DNA of 35,788 bases from Pseudomonas sp. GM84 (GCF_000282535.1 NZ_AKJC01000336.1:1-35788); one strand, 5' to 3'; shown: positions 1-8,118, counted from the stretch's first letter. A program made the numbers and translations. Notes: a model not told the origin generated them from the sequence alone.

Positions 1-75
1 AAGCCGGCTCCCACAAGTACGGCGCAAGCTTCGAAGACTGCGCTGTACCTGTGGGAGCCGGCTTGCCGGCGATAG
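1..75. repeat. Head-to-head REP pair (50-nt spacer class)
   Basis: Two inverted copies of a REP palindrome with core CCGGCTCCCAC / GTGGGAGCCGG flank a spacer. The right arm continues as CTTGCCGGCGATAGGG, and the left arm is cut by the window edge. From CTCCCA (8) to GGGAG (57) the unit is exactly 50 nt, the same as in two other elements in this window. It lies downstream of the lipoprotein gene and could also act as a bidirectional 3'-end hairpin, though no U-tract is present. Confidence 0.85.
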
Positions 76-93
76 GGCCCGTACAGTCAACGA

Positions 94-726
94 TCATTTA
101 TCGAACAACCGCTCATGCACCCACCCCTTGTTGGTCAGCACCATCACCCGTTTCTCCCTGGCCGGTGTGTCGTTGGTAGCGACCGCTTCGCCCAGGTCAC
201 GGATATTGGCCTTCACCACGTCCTTGGCCGCCCAGTCCGGCAACCCGGTGATCTTGTACGCATAGGTCACGTCGGAAATCGTGTGCCCCATCATCTGCCC
301 CGGCTCGCTGAACTGTTCGATCGCCGTCACTTCGGCCTTGCCGAAGCACAGCCCGCCGCGGGTTTGGCCGTTGAGCATTTTCTGGGCATCGGCCTTGTAG
401 AACTTGCGGCCCTCGTCGGTGAGGTCGTAGGCGTAGTAGATGTCCGTGCGGGCGGCTTGCCACAGGCGTGCCGGCACCTCTACGCGGGCGATTTCCTTTT
501 CGCTGACGATGCCGACCTGGGCCAGGGCATGCAGGGCCTTGTTGCTGCCGGAAACGTCGAAGTCCTGGGTCTTGGTGGGGAAGTCGGTGACCACGAAGCA
601 GTGGGGATATTGGGTGTCGAGGTAAGCCTGGGCGGCTTTGTGGAAATTGGCCTCGCTGGCGTCCTTGGTGTCCGAGCAGCCGGCCAGGGTGGCCAGCAGT
701 GCCAGCGGTACGATCTTCCTGTGCAT
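94..726 (-). CDS. Predicted lipoprotein of unknown function
   Basis: A 210-residue protein starting at the ATG whose complement ends at 726. An upstream start at 771 would put 15 unlikely residues before the signal peptide. The N-terminus MHRKIVPLALLATLAGC is a lipoprotein signal with lipobox LAGC and the lipidated cysteine at residue 17. Position +2 is Ser, which favours outer-membrane sorting by the usual Lol rule. The rest is a mixed alpha/beta soluble domain with two further cysteines (in PHCFVV and GGLCFGK), which may form a disulfide in the periplasm. I do not recognise the family. It stands alone: the MFS gene upstream is separated by about 200 bp containing a strong hairpin, so it probably has its own promoter. 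Confidence 0.85.
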   Translation of the reverse strand: MHRKIVPLALLATLAGCSDTKDASEANFHKAAQAYLDTQYPHCFVVTDFPTKTQDFDVSGSNKALHALAQVGIVSEKEIARVEVPARLWQAARTDIYYAYDLTDEGRKFYKADAQKMLNGQTRGGLCFGKAEVTAIEQFSEPGQMMGHTISDVTYAYKITGLPDWAAKDVVKANIRDLGEAVATNDTPAREKRVMVLTNKGWVHERLFDK

Positions 727-864
727 GTTGAAGCGTCCTTGGATTGCGCAGATAAAACGGTCGGGCGGCATTAGAACCTACGGGATAGAGCGGCGCAATC
801 GTGGCAAGACGGTAGCTTGACGGGGTTCGCAAGGGCTCGCCTTGGGGGTTGTGGCGCGGTTGAA

Positions 865-892
865 ATCGAGCGCCGCCCGCGCGGCGCTCGAT
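865..892. terminator. Perfect 12-bp hairpin, probable terminator or processing hairpin after the MFS gene
   Basis: The sequence ATCGAGCGCCGC, a CCGC loop and GCGGCGCTCGAT form a perfect 12-bp stem. It lies about 40 bp past the MFS stop codon in the minus-strand transcript. In the minus direction the stem is followed by TTTCAACC, a poor U-tract. An A7 run at about 904-910 lies on the other side (+ strand). Its function as an intrinsic terminator is plausible, but it could also be a dispersed palindrome. Confidence 0.5.
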
Positions 893-929
893 CTCAAGAG
901 CGAAAAAAATCCAACGCCCTACACCCCAA

Positions 930-2261
930 TCACCGATGGGGCACATCCCGGGTACGCAGCTTTTCCGGCAAGGCAAACATCACCAGCAGCGCCGTCACCA
1001 CACAGGCCCCGGCAATGAGGTACAGCGCTGGCGTAGTCGTGCCCGTCAGGTCGCGAATGCGCCCCACCAGCACCGGGCTGACGATGCCGCCCAATTGCCC
1101 CAGGGTGTTGATCAGCGCGATCCCGCCCGCCGCCCCCGCGCCAGCCCCTGCCAGCAACTTCGGCGGCAGCGCCCAGAAGCTCGGGATCGACGCCACCACA
1201 CCGGCCCCCAGCAGGCCCAGGGACACCAGCAGCAGCGGCGTGTTGTCATCGAAAATCCCCGCACAGAGAAAGCCCAGCGCGCCCAGCGAAATCAGCCCGG
1301 CAGTGAACCAGCGCCGCTCGCCCGTGGCATCCGAAAGACGCCCGCACACCACCATGGCGATGGCCCCGCAGATGTAAGGCACGGCGGTGAGCAGGCCGAT
1401 CACCGACGGGTTCTCGGTGCCGGCACTGCGGATCAGTTGCGGCGCCCAGAAGTTCAGGCCATAGGAGGCGATCTGGATCAGGAAGTAGATCAGCCCCAGG
1501 GTCAGGAAGCCCGGAATGCGGATCGCCTCAAGCAACGAGCCTTGGCCATGGCCGGCCTGGGGCGGGTCGATGCGTGACAGCAGCAGTTGTTTTTCGCCCG
1601 CATTCAGCCAGCCAGCATCCTCGATGCGGTCCTTGAGCAAGGTCAGCACCAAAAGACCCAAGGCCACGCAGGGCAGACCACCGAGCAGGAACAGCCAATG
1701 CCAGCCCCGCATCTGCAAGGCACCGTCGAGGTGGCCGAGGATCAGCCCCGAGAACGGCGCGCCGAACAGCCCGGCGAAGGCCGAGGCAAGAAACAGCAGC
1801 GACGTGATGCGGCCACGGTAGTGACGCGGGAACCACAGCGTCAGGTAGTACAGCACCCCCGGCGCGAAGCCGGCTTCCATGGCGCCGATGATGAAGCGCA
1901 GGGCATAGAACTGCCATTCGTTGGTCACGAATACCATCGCGGCCGTGGCCAGGCCCCAGGAAATCATGATGCGGGCGATCCAGCGGCGCGCGCCGACCTT
2001 GTACAGCATCAGGTTGCTGGGCACCTCGAACAGCACGTAGCCGACCACGAACAGGCTCGCGCCCAGGCCATAGGCGGTGTCGCTGAAGCCCAGGTCGGTC
2101 TGCAGCTGGAACTTGGCGAAGCTGATGTTGATGCGGTCGAAGAAGGCGAACAGGTAGCAGACCATGATCAGTGGCATCAGCCGCCAGGCGACCTTGCGCA
2201 CCAGGGCTTTTTCACTGTCGGCGGCCCCATCGGCCGCCGTGTGCAGGGCGGAAAGACTCAT
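930..2261 (-). CDS. MFS transporter, anion:cation symporter (ACS) family
   Basis: A 443-residue, very hydrophobic protein with about 12 membrane segments in two six-helix halves, the usual MFS length. FDRINISFAK at residues 41-50, after the first helix, is characteristic of the ACS / phthalate-permease group, which imports organic anions with protons. A loop motif RHYRGRITS follows in the N-terminal half. The start is supported by GGAG about 9 nt upstream. It is the last gene after a CoA transferase and an HMG-CoA lyase on the same strand, about 87 bp from the lyase. It is therefore inferred to import the acid those enzymes degrade, possibly 3-hydroxy-3-methylglutarate. Inner membrane. The substrate is not shown by sequence alone. 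Confidence 0.92.
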   Translation of the reverse strand: MSLSALHTAADGAADSEKALVRKVAWRLMPLIMVCYLFAFFDRINISFAKFQLQTDLGFSDTAYGLGASLFVVGYVLFEVPSNLMLYKVGARRWIARIMISWGLATAAMVFVTNEWQFYALRFIIGAMEAGFAPGVLYYLTLWFPRHYRGRITSLLFLASAFAGLFGAPFSGLILGHLDGALQMRGWHWLFLLGGLPCVALGLLVLTLLKDRIEDAGWLNAGEKQLLLSRIDPPQAGHGQGSLLEAIRIPGFLTLGLIYFLIQIASYGLNFWAPQLIRSAGTENPSVIGLLTAVPYICGAIAMVVCGRLSDATGERRWFTAGLISLGALGFLCAGIFDDNTPLLLVSLGLLGAGVVASIPSFWALPPKLLAGAGAGAAGGIALINTLGQLGGIVSPVLVGRIRDLTGTTTPALYLIAGACVVTALLVMFALPEKLRTRDVPHR

Positions 2262-2277
2262 TGTGTGTTCTCCAGTC

Positions 2278-2298
2278 GGGCCGCCGCGTGGGCGGCCC
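2278..2298. other. Intercistronic hairpin just upstream of the MFS ribosome-binding site
   Basis: GGGCCGCC and GGCGGCCC form an 8-bp perfect stem with a 5-nt loop in the 87-bp gap between the lyase and MFS genes. A second short stem (GGGGC/GCCCC, 2319-2331) lies beside it. In the minus-strand mRNA the first stem ends a few bases before the GGAG of the MFS gene. There is no U-tract, so it may be a processing or partial attenuation point rather than a terminator. Confidence 0.4.
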
Positions 2299-2348
2299 TG
2301 TTGTTCTTGTTGTCTGGTGGGGCAATGCCCCGGGGTGACGGCGCGGGA

Positions 2349-3287
2349 TCAGCCCGGCAAACCGGCCGGCAGCGCATGCAGGTCGCAGTTGCGCCCGGCC
2401 TTGGCCAGCTGGCCGGGTACTTCATGGCCGAGCAGGGCTGGCAGGCCCCTTGCCAGGCGCAACAGGCCGTCCAGGTCGATGCCTGTGGGGATGCCGGTTT
2501 CGGCACACAGGTTGGCCAGGTCCTCGCTGCAGATGTTGCCCGAAGCGCCGGGGGCGAACGGGCAGCCGCCGAGCCCACCGAGGGCGGCATCGAAGCGTCG
2601 GGCACCGGCTTCATAGGCGGCCAGCACGTTGCACAGGCCCAGGCCGCGGGTGTTGTGGAAGTGCAGGGTGAGCATGCTTGCCGGCACCCGTTCCAGGCTA
2701 CGGCGCACCAGGCGCTCGACCTGGCGCGGGTTGGCCATGCCGGTGGTGTCGGCCAGGGTCACACCGTGCACGCCGAGCTCCAGGTAGGCATCGAGCAGGC
2801 GCAGCACCAGGTCTTCATCGATGCGCCCCTCGAACGGGCAACCGAAGGCGGTGGCCACCGAGGCGTTGAGGCTGACCGGGCGACCCTGCACGGCCTGTAC
2901 GATGTCGCCGAAGCCAGCCAGCGACTGCTCTCGCCGCATGCGCATATTGGCCAGGTTGTGCGACTGGCTGGCCGAGAGCACCAGGTTGAGTTCGTCGGCA
3001 CCGGCCGCCAAGGCCCGCTCGGCACCCTTGAGGTTGGGGATCAGTGCCACATAGATCACCCCCGGCTGGCGCTGGATGCCACGGAACACCTCATCGCCGT
3101 CGCGCAGCGCCGGAATCGCCTTGGGCGAGACGAACGAGCCGGCTTCGATGCGGCTGAAGCCCAGGCGCGAGAGGCCGTCGACAAGGGCGATCTTGTCCTC
3201 GGTAGCCACCCAGGTCGGTTCGATCTGCAGACCATCGCGCGGGGCGACTTCCTGGATGATCAGCTGTTCGGGGTTGGCCGGGATCAT
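2349..3287 (-). CDS. Hydroxymethylglutaryl-CoA lyase family protein
   Basis: A 312-residue TIM-barrel lyase of the HMG-CoA lyase / DRE-TIM group. This family cleaves 3-hydroxy-3-methylglutaryl-CoA to acetyl-CoA and acetoacetate using a divalent metal. Visible motifs are EVAPRDGLQ at 13-21 (catalytic Arg17, metal ligand Asp18), SFVSPK at 51-56, AFGCPFEG at 148-154, HFH at 209-211 (metal-binding histidines) and GGLGGCPFAPGASGN around 238-251 with the catalytic Cys242. The residue after HFH is Asn (HFHNT), where many homologues have Asp. The start ATG overlaps the stop of the preceding CoA transferase (ATGA), implying translational coupling. This context points to degradation of free HMG or a close analogue rather than leucine catabolism, whose usual partners (acyl-CoA carboxylase genes) are absent. 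Confidence 0.93.
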   Translation of the reverse strand: MIPANPEQLIIQEVAPRDGLQIEPTWVATEDKIALVDGLSRLGFSRIEAGSFVSPKAIPALRDGDEVFRGIQRQPGVIYVALIPNLKGAERALAAGADELNLVLSASQSHNLANMRMRREQSLAGFGDIVQAVQGRPVSLNASVATAFGCPFEGRIDEDLVLRLLDAYLELGVHGVTLADTTGMANPRQVERLVRRSLERVPASMLTLHFHNTRGLGLCNVLAAYEAGARRFDAALGGLGGCPFAPGASGNICSEDLANLCAETGIPTGIDLDGLLRLARGLPALLGHEVPGQLAKAGRNCDLHALPAGLPG

Positions 3288-4477
3288 TGCACCACCCCCT
3301 GGCTGCGCAGGCGGGCGATGTCGTCCGCGGCCATGCCCAGTTGGCCGAGCACGGCATCGGTGTGCTCACCCAGCGCCGGCCCTTGCCAGTCGACCCGCCC
3401 CGGTGTGGCCGAGAGCTTGGGCACGATGCCGGGCATGCGCACGGCGGTGCCGTCGGGCAACTGGCTGTCCAGCAGCATGTCACGGGCCTGGTAATGCGGG
3501 TCGTTGACGATGTCGGCCACCGAGTAGATGCGCCCTGCAGGGACTTCGGCCTGCTCCAGTGCCGCCAGCACGGCGTCGATCGAATGCTGACGCGTCCAGC
3601 GTTCGATGGCCTCGTCGAGCAGCCCGGCCTGGGCGGCGCGGCCGTCGTTGTGGGCGAATTCGGCGGCTTCGGCCAGGTCCGGGCGGCCGATGGTGTGCAT
3701 CAGGCGGCGGAAGATCGGGTCACTGTTGCCCGCGATCACCACGAACGCGCCGTCGGCGGTGCGGTAGGTGTTCGACGGTGCGATACCGGGCAGGGCGCCG
3801 CCGCTGCGTTCACGCACATGGCCCAGCAGGTCGTATTCGGGAATCAGGCTTTCCATCAGGTTGAACACGCTTTCCACCAGCGACACATCGACCACCTGGC
3901 CGACGCCACCGTTGGCCCGCACGTTGAACAAGGACAGCAGGGCGCCCATCACCGCGTGCAGCGAGGCCAGCGAGTCGCCCAGGCTTACGCCGGCGCGGGC
4001 CGGTGCCGCGCCCGGCTCGCCGGTGGTGTAGCGGATGCCGCCCATGGCCTCGCCAATGGCGCCGAAACCGGGCCGGTCACGGTAGGGGCCGCTCTGGCCG
4101 TAGCCGGAAATACGCACCAGGGTCAGCCGTGGGTTCAGCGCATGCAGCACGTCCCAGCCCAGGCCGAGTTTTTCCAGGGCGCCGGGGCGCAGGTTTTCGA
4201 TCAGTACATCGGTGTCCTGCAGCAACTGCTTGACGATGGCCAGGCCTTCGGCGGCCTTGAGGTCGAGCGCCAGCGACTTCTTGTTGCGCGATTGCAGGTA
4301 CCACCAGAGTGACGTGCCGTCGTGAAGCTTTCGCCACTTGCGAAGGGGGTCGCCCTGGCCCAGGGCTTCGATCTTGATCACTTCGGCGCCGAATTCGCCG
4401 AGCAGGCGGGCGGCAAACGGGGCGGCGATCAGCGTACCGATTTCCAGCACCCGAATACCTTCGAGGGGAGCAGGCAT
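3284..4477 (-). CDS. CaiB/BaiF (class III) CoA transferase
   Basis: A 397-residue class III CoA transferase of typical length. The N-terminus PLEGIRVLEIGTLIAAPFAARLLGEFGAEVIKIE is the standard nucleotide/CoA-binding start of the family. ENLRPGALEKLGLG follows near residue 94, and GVSLGDSLASLHA near 163-175 supplies the expected catalytic Asp168. The ATG at 4477 is preceded by GAGGT at a good distance; a longer frame reaching 4681 adds 68 non-conserved residues and runs into the LysR gene. Succinate:hydroxymethylglutarate CoA-transferase belongs to this family, and the gene is coupled by ATGA to an HMG-CoA lyase. The likely reaction is therefore transfer of CoA from succinyl-CoA to 3-hydroxy-3-methylglutarate. 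Other dicarboxylates (citramalate, itaconate, glutarate) remain possible. Confidence 0.92.
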   Translation of the reverse strand: MPAPLEGIRVLEIGTLIAAPFAARLLGEFGAEVIKIEALGQGDPLRKWRKLHDGTSLWWYLQSRNKKSLALDLKAAEGLAIVKQLLQDTDVLIENLRPGALEKLGLGWDVLHALNPRLTLVRISGYGQSGPYRDRPGFGAIGEAMGGIRYTTGEPGAAPARAGVSLGDSLASLHAVMGALLSLFNVRANGGVGQVVDVSLVESVFNLMESLIPEYDLLGHVRERSGGALPGIAPSNTYRTADGAFVVIAGNSDPIFRRLMHTIGRPDLAEAAEFAHNDGRAAQAGLLDEAIERWTRQHSIDAVLAALEQAEVPAGRIYSVADIVNDPHYQARDMLLDSQLPDGTAVRMPGIVPKLSATPGRVDWQGPALGEHTDAVLGQLGMAADDIARLRSQGVVQ

Positions 4478-4562
4478 GTTGCGTACCTCATTGTTCTTGG
4501 ACTTTGAGGGAGAGCCTACGGCGCAGGCGGGAGCGGCACCAATCCTCTGTCGGCAACAACCG

Positions 4563-4577
4563 TTCGCGAAACGCGAA
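4563..4577. terminator. Short hairpin directly after the LysR stop codon
   Basis: TTCGCG-AAA-CGCGAA makes a 6-bp perfect stem immediately after the LysR stop in the minus direction, followed by CGGTTGTTGCC. The U content is too low to call a strong terminator. The gap to the CoA transferase start is only about 100 bp and must also hold any promoter the LysR protein controls, if one exists. Confidence 0.3.
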
Positions 4578-4580
4578 GGG

Positions 4581-5486
4581 TCAGTCCCCGCGCAGTTGTT
4601 CGAACAGCAGTCGGCTGACCGGCGACAACGCCTCCAGCTCCCGCACCACCAGCAGCAACTCGCGCTCGGCCCAGTCGTCACTGAGCTTCACCGCTTGCAG
4701 GCCCAACGCGCCGCCGAACAGTTCGAAGGCCTTGCGTGGCAGGATGCCTACGCCCATGTTCGCCTGCACCATGCGGCACACCGCATCGAAGCTCGGCACA
4801 TGAATGCGCAGGCGCAGCACCTTGCCGACCCGCCGCGCTGCCTCCACGGTGCGCATGTTGATCGAGCTGGCCGCATGCAGGCCGATGAAGTCGTTGTCCA
4901 GGGTGTCGGCGAAGGCCACCTCGGGCCGTGCGGCCAACGGGTGCCCGGCCGGCAGCACCAGGACCAGCTGGTCGCGCTTGTAGCGCACGGCGTGCAGGTC
5001 GCGGGTATCGCTGTCGGCCGAACAGATGCCGAGGTCGGCGACGCCGTCGAGCACCCCCTGAACCACGCCATTGCTGGGGCGCTCTTCGAGGTCGAGCTTG
5101 ATCCGTTCGTGGTGGGCGCTGAAGTCGGCGAGGTCTTCGGGCAGGAACTGGATGATCGCCGACAGGTTGGCCAGCATCCGCACATAGCCGCGCACACCCT
5201 GCAGGTGCTCGCCCAGTTCCAGGCCGATCTTCTCCAGGTTGAACAGCATGCGCCGGGCGTGGTGCAGCAGGGTTTCACCGGCGGGGGTGAGCTGCATGCC
5301 ACGGGCCTGGCGCAGGAACAGCGGCGTGCCCAGGGCGCTTTCCAGTTCGTTGAGGCGCTTGCTGGCGGCCGAAAGGGCGATGGCTTCGCGGGTGGCGGCG
5401 CGGGTCAGGCTGCCTTCTTCGTGGATGGCCACGAACAGTTGCAGGGTGACCAGGTCGAGGCGGCGGATCAGGTTGGTTGGGTGCAT
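4581..5486 (-). CDS. LysR-family transcriptional regulator
   Basis: A 301-residue LysR-type regulator of standard length. The N-terminal winged helix-turn-helix spans about residues 10-70 (LVTLQLFVAIHEEGSLTRAA through the LSAASKRLNELESALGTPLF segment). A linker helix and an effector-binding domain of the periplasmic-binding-protein fold follow. It precedes the CoA transferase, HMG-CoA lyase and MFS genes on the same strand rather than being divergent. It is the obvious candidate regulator of that operon, with the acid or its CoA ester as inducer (inference). No convincing T-N11-A operator could be singled out in the 103-bp gap. Confidence 0.92.
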   Translation of the reverse strand: MHPTNLIRRLDLVTLQLFVAIHEEGSLTRAATREAIALSAASKRLNELESALGTPLFLRQARGMQLTPAGETLLHHARRMLFNLEKIGLELGEHLQGVRGYVRMLANLSAIIQFLPEDLADFSAHHERIKLDLEERPSNGVVQGVLDGVADLGICSADSDTRDLHAVRYKRDQLVLVLPAGHPLAARPEVAFADTLDNDFIGLHAASSINMRTVEAARRVGKVLRLRIHVPSFDAVCRMVQANMGVGILPRKAFELFGGALGLQAVKLSDDWAERELLLVVRELEALSPVSRLLFEQLRGD

Positions 5487-5556
5487 GGAGGTCTACTATT
5501 CAACAGGTACTCCTCAGGCTGCGGAAATTGATGCGATGCCTGAAAGCCGGTACATC

Positions 5557-5646
5557 CCTGTGGGAGCGGGCTTGCCCCGCGAACACCGGCGAAGCCGGTG
5601 CCATTCACCGCGCTGCCCCTTTCGCGGGGCAAGCCCGCTCCCACAG
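5557..5646. repeat. Tail-to-tail REP pair with internal hairpin
   Basis: GTGGGAGCGGGCTTGCCCCGCG on the left is mirrored by CGCGGGGCAAGCCCGCTCCCAC on the right. This is opposite in polarity to the other REP pairs here. Between the arms lies a smaller dyad CACCGGCGAAGCCGGTG. The element sits between the end of the TonB-receptor gene and the start of the LysR gene, where a transcription end would be expected. Confidence 0.85.
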
Positions 5647-5673
5647 AAAACACCGCACAAGCTTCCCCTTCAC

Positions 5674-8103
5674 TCAAAAATCTACACTGGCCGACAACCG
5701 CAAAACCCGCGGCGTGCCCTGGGTCAGGTAATTATTCGAGGTCGAAGCCGATGCCCAGTATGCCTTGTTCGCCACGTTCTCGACATTGGCCCGCAAGGTC
5801 ACCTGCTTGTCATCCATCCTGAAACTGTAGCGCCCCCCCAGATCAACCCGCGTCCACGCCGGGATGCTCAGGCTGTTGTCGGTATTGACGTACTGCCCCC
5901 CGGTGCGCAACACCCGGGCACTCAGTGCAGCCCCCGCAATGCCCGGCACATCCCAGTCCGCCCCGAGGTTGTACTGGAAGCGCGGCACGCCCGGCGCACG
6001 GTTGCCGTCGTTACGACCATTGGCCGTGTTATCCAGCTCGGTGTGCATGAACACCGCACCCGTGAGCAAGCGCAACCCCTCGATCGGCTCGCCGAACACA
6101 TTCAGCTCGACACCCTTGTTGACCTGCTCGCCATCCATGCTGAAGGTGTCCTTGCTCGCGCCCGGCTCCCGGAATGTGGTGCTGTTCGGCTGCTCGATGC
6201 GGTAGACGCCCAAGGTCGCGCCAAAGCTGTTCCAGTCCAGTTTCACCCCGGCCTCGACCTGCTTGCTGCGCTTGGGCGGGAACACTTCATTGGCGTTGCT
6301 CACGCTGGACGGCGCGGTCGGGCCCTGGGCCAGGCCTTCGATGCGGTTGGCATAGAACGACACATGCTCCCAGGGCTTGATCACCAGACCATAGACGGGC
6401 GTTGTCACCGACTCGTCGTAGTTGGCATTGCGCACACCGGTGGCCGTGGCCCAGCCGTCGACGCCGATGGACTGCCGGCGCACGCCCACGGTCAGCAGCA
6501 CCCGGTCGTCGAACAATCCCAGGGTGTCGGACACCGCCGCGCTCTTGATGCGGTTCTTGCCGACAATGCGCGGGTCGTGCAGGTCGCTGCCGGAGTAAGT
6601 GTTGGTCGGGCGCGGCACCTTGACCGGGTGGTACAGGTTGGAGTCGAAGCGGTTGGCCGCCGTGATCGCCTTGTAGGCCGAGCGCTGCTCGCCCCACATG
6701 CCCGACAGCCCGAAGTTGACCCGGTGGCTGACCGGCCCGGTGGCGAAGCGGCCATTGAGGCCGGCCATGGCGCTCTTGTTGTCCTCGTCGTGGGGCGGGT
6801 AGAGGTAGCCGCCACGCGCCGTGCCGTTTTCGTCGCTGACGTAGAGCGAGGAATACTCGCCGTTCTCGCGGGTGTGCTTGGCGCCGGCACCGGCATACAG
6901 CGTCCAGTTGTCGTCGAGGTCGTACTCGGCGTTGACCATGCCGTAGGTGTCTTCGAGCTGCGACCAGGTCCAGTCCTGGGAATAGTTGTCGCGTGCCGAG
7001 GGCGCGTGCGGCACCTTGGTGCCGGTCGGGTAGATCACCGCGCGGCCCTGGTTGATGCGCTCTTTCTGGTAACCCAGGTCGGTGGACAGGCGCAGGCGTT
7101 CGCCTCGGTAGTCCAGGGCCAGGGCGAGCAGGGTGGAATGCTGGGCTTCGTCGTGCACGCCCGTGCCGCCGTCATGCTGGGCCAGGTTGATGCGCGCGCC
7201 GAAGCGGTTGTCCTCGCCAAAGCGCTTGCCCAGGTCGAGGTGGCCGCCGAGGTTGGCGCCGGTGGCGTAGTCGAAGGTGATGTGGCGGGTCGGGGTGTCC
7301 TCGGCGCGCTTGGGCACCAGGTTGACCGCGCCGCCGATGCCACTGCCTTGGGGTGCGACCCCATTGAGGAAGGCATTGGGGCCTTTGAACACCTCGACCC
7401 GCTCCAGCGCCTCGGTGGTGACGATCTGCCGCGGCAGCACGCCGTACAGGCCGTTGTAGCTGATGTCGTCGGTGTTCAGCGGCAGGCCGCGGATGGTGAA
7501 CACCTGGGAGAAGTTGCCGAAGCCCGCCGACTGGCGCACCGCCGCGTCGTTCAGCAACACGTCGCCCAGGGTGCGCGCCTGCTGGTCGGCGATGGTCTTG
7601 GCGGTGTAGCTGGTAACGCTGAACGGCACATCGCTGATCGGCTGGTCACCCAATAGGCCCAGGCGTGCGCTACGGGCTACCTGGCCGCCTTGCCAGGTGT
7701 CGCTGCTGGCTGCCAGGTCGCTGTTGATGGTGGTGGCGCCAAGCTCCAGGGCATCGCCCAGGTCCACCGCCGGGGCCAGGGTGTAGCCGCCGCTGTCGGT
7801 GCTGATCAGGCTGTAGCCACTGCCGGCGAGCAAGTGCGCGAAGCCGTCCGCCACGCTGTAGCTGCCTTCAAGGCCCTGGCTTTGCGCGCCCTTGAGCAGT
7901 GCCGGGTCGAACGACAGCGGCACGCCGGCGCTGGCAGCGAAGCGTGCCAGCACGTCGGCCAGCGGGCCGGCGGCAATGTGATAGCTGCGCGTGCTGCCGC
8001 TGGCGGCGGGCTCGGCGGCCAGCAGCGCGGGGGCGGGTACGAGCGTGCCGATGGCCATGGCCAGGCTCAGGGCTTTGAGGCGCAAGTGGGGGCGAGGCGT
8101 CAT
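5674..8103 (-). CDS. TonB-dependent siderophore receptor with N-terminal STN signalling domain
   Basis: An 809-residue outer-membrane receptor. Residues 1-30 form a signal peptide ending ALLAA before EPAAS. About 40-110 is the STN/secretin short domain that contacts a FecR-type partner. About 155-268 is the plug, with FTIRG at 203-207 and ERVEVFKGPNAFLNG at 234-248. The remainder is a beta barrel ending in Phe (LRLSASVDF). I chose the ATG at 8103, preceded by AGGA, because the longer frame begins at a GTG inside a hairpin at 8142 and adds 13 residues before the signal peptide. It imports a ferric siderophore, energised by TonB, and signals through the FecR/FecI pair just upstream. The ligand cannot be told from sequence; a xenosiderophore is likely because no biosynthesis genes are nearby. 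Confidence 0.95.
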   Translation of the reverse strand: MTPRPHLRLKALSLAMAIGTLVPAPALLAAEPAASGSTRSYHIAAGPLADVLARFAASAGVPLSFDPALLKGAQSQGLEGSYSVADGFAHLLAGSGYSLISTDSGGYTLAPAVDLGDALELGATTINSDLAASSDTWQGGQVARSARLGLLGDQPISDVPFSVTSYTAKTIADQQARTLGDVLLNDAAVRQSAGFGNFSQVFTIRGLPLNTDDISYNGLYGVLPRQIVTTEALERVEVFKGPNAFLNGVAPQGSGIGGAVNLVPKRAEDTPTRHITFDYATGANLGGHLDLGKRFGEDNRFGARINLAQHDGGTGVHDEAQHSTLLALALDYRGERLRLSTDLGYQKERINQGRAVIYPTGTKVPHAPSARDNYSQDWTWSQLEDTYGMVNAEYDLDDNWTLYAGAGAKHTRENGEYSSLYVSDENGTARGGYLYPPHDEDNKSAMAGLNGRFATGPVSHRVNFGLSGMWGEQRSAYKAITAANRFDSNLYHPVKVPRPTNTYSGSDLHDPRIVGKNRIKSAAVSDTLGLFDDRVLLTVGVRRQSIGVDGWATATGVRNANYDESVTTPVYGLVIKPWEHVSFYANRIEGLAQGPTAPSSVSNANEVFPPKRSKQVEAGVKLDWNSFGATLGVYRIEQPNSTTFREPGASKDTFSMDGEQVNKGVELNVFGEPIEGLRLLTGAVFMHTELDNTANGRNDGNRAPGVPRFQYNLGADWDVPGIAGAALSARVLRTGGQYVNTDNSLSIPAWTRVDLGGRYSFRMDDKQVTLRANVENVANKAYWASASTSNNYLTQGTPRVLRLSASVDF

Positions 8104-8118
8104 GCGAGGATCCTGTGG

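Noticed and set aside
3284..4681. Longer CoA transferase starting at 4681
   Set aside because: The extra 68 residues are Cys/Arg-rich, not family-like, and overlap the LysR gene. The ATG at 4477 has a good ribosome-binding site.
5239..7656. An 805-codon plus-strand open frame
   Set aside because: It is antisense to the TonB receptor and LysR genes and crosses a REP element. The sequence is low in structure and unlike any protein family.
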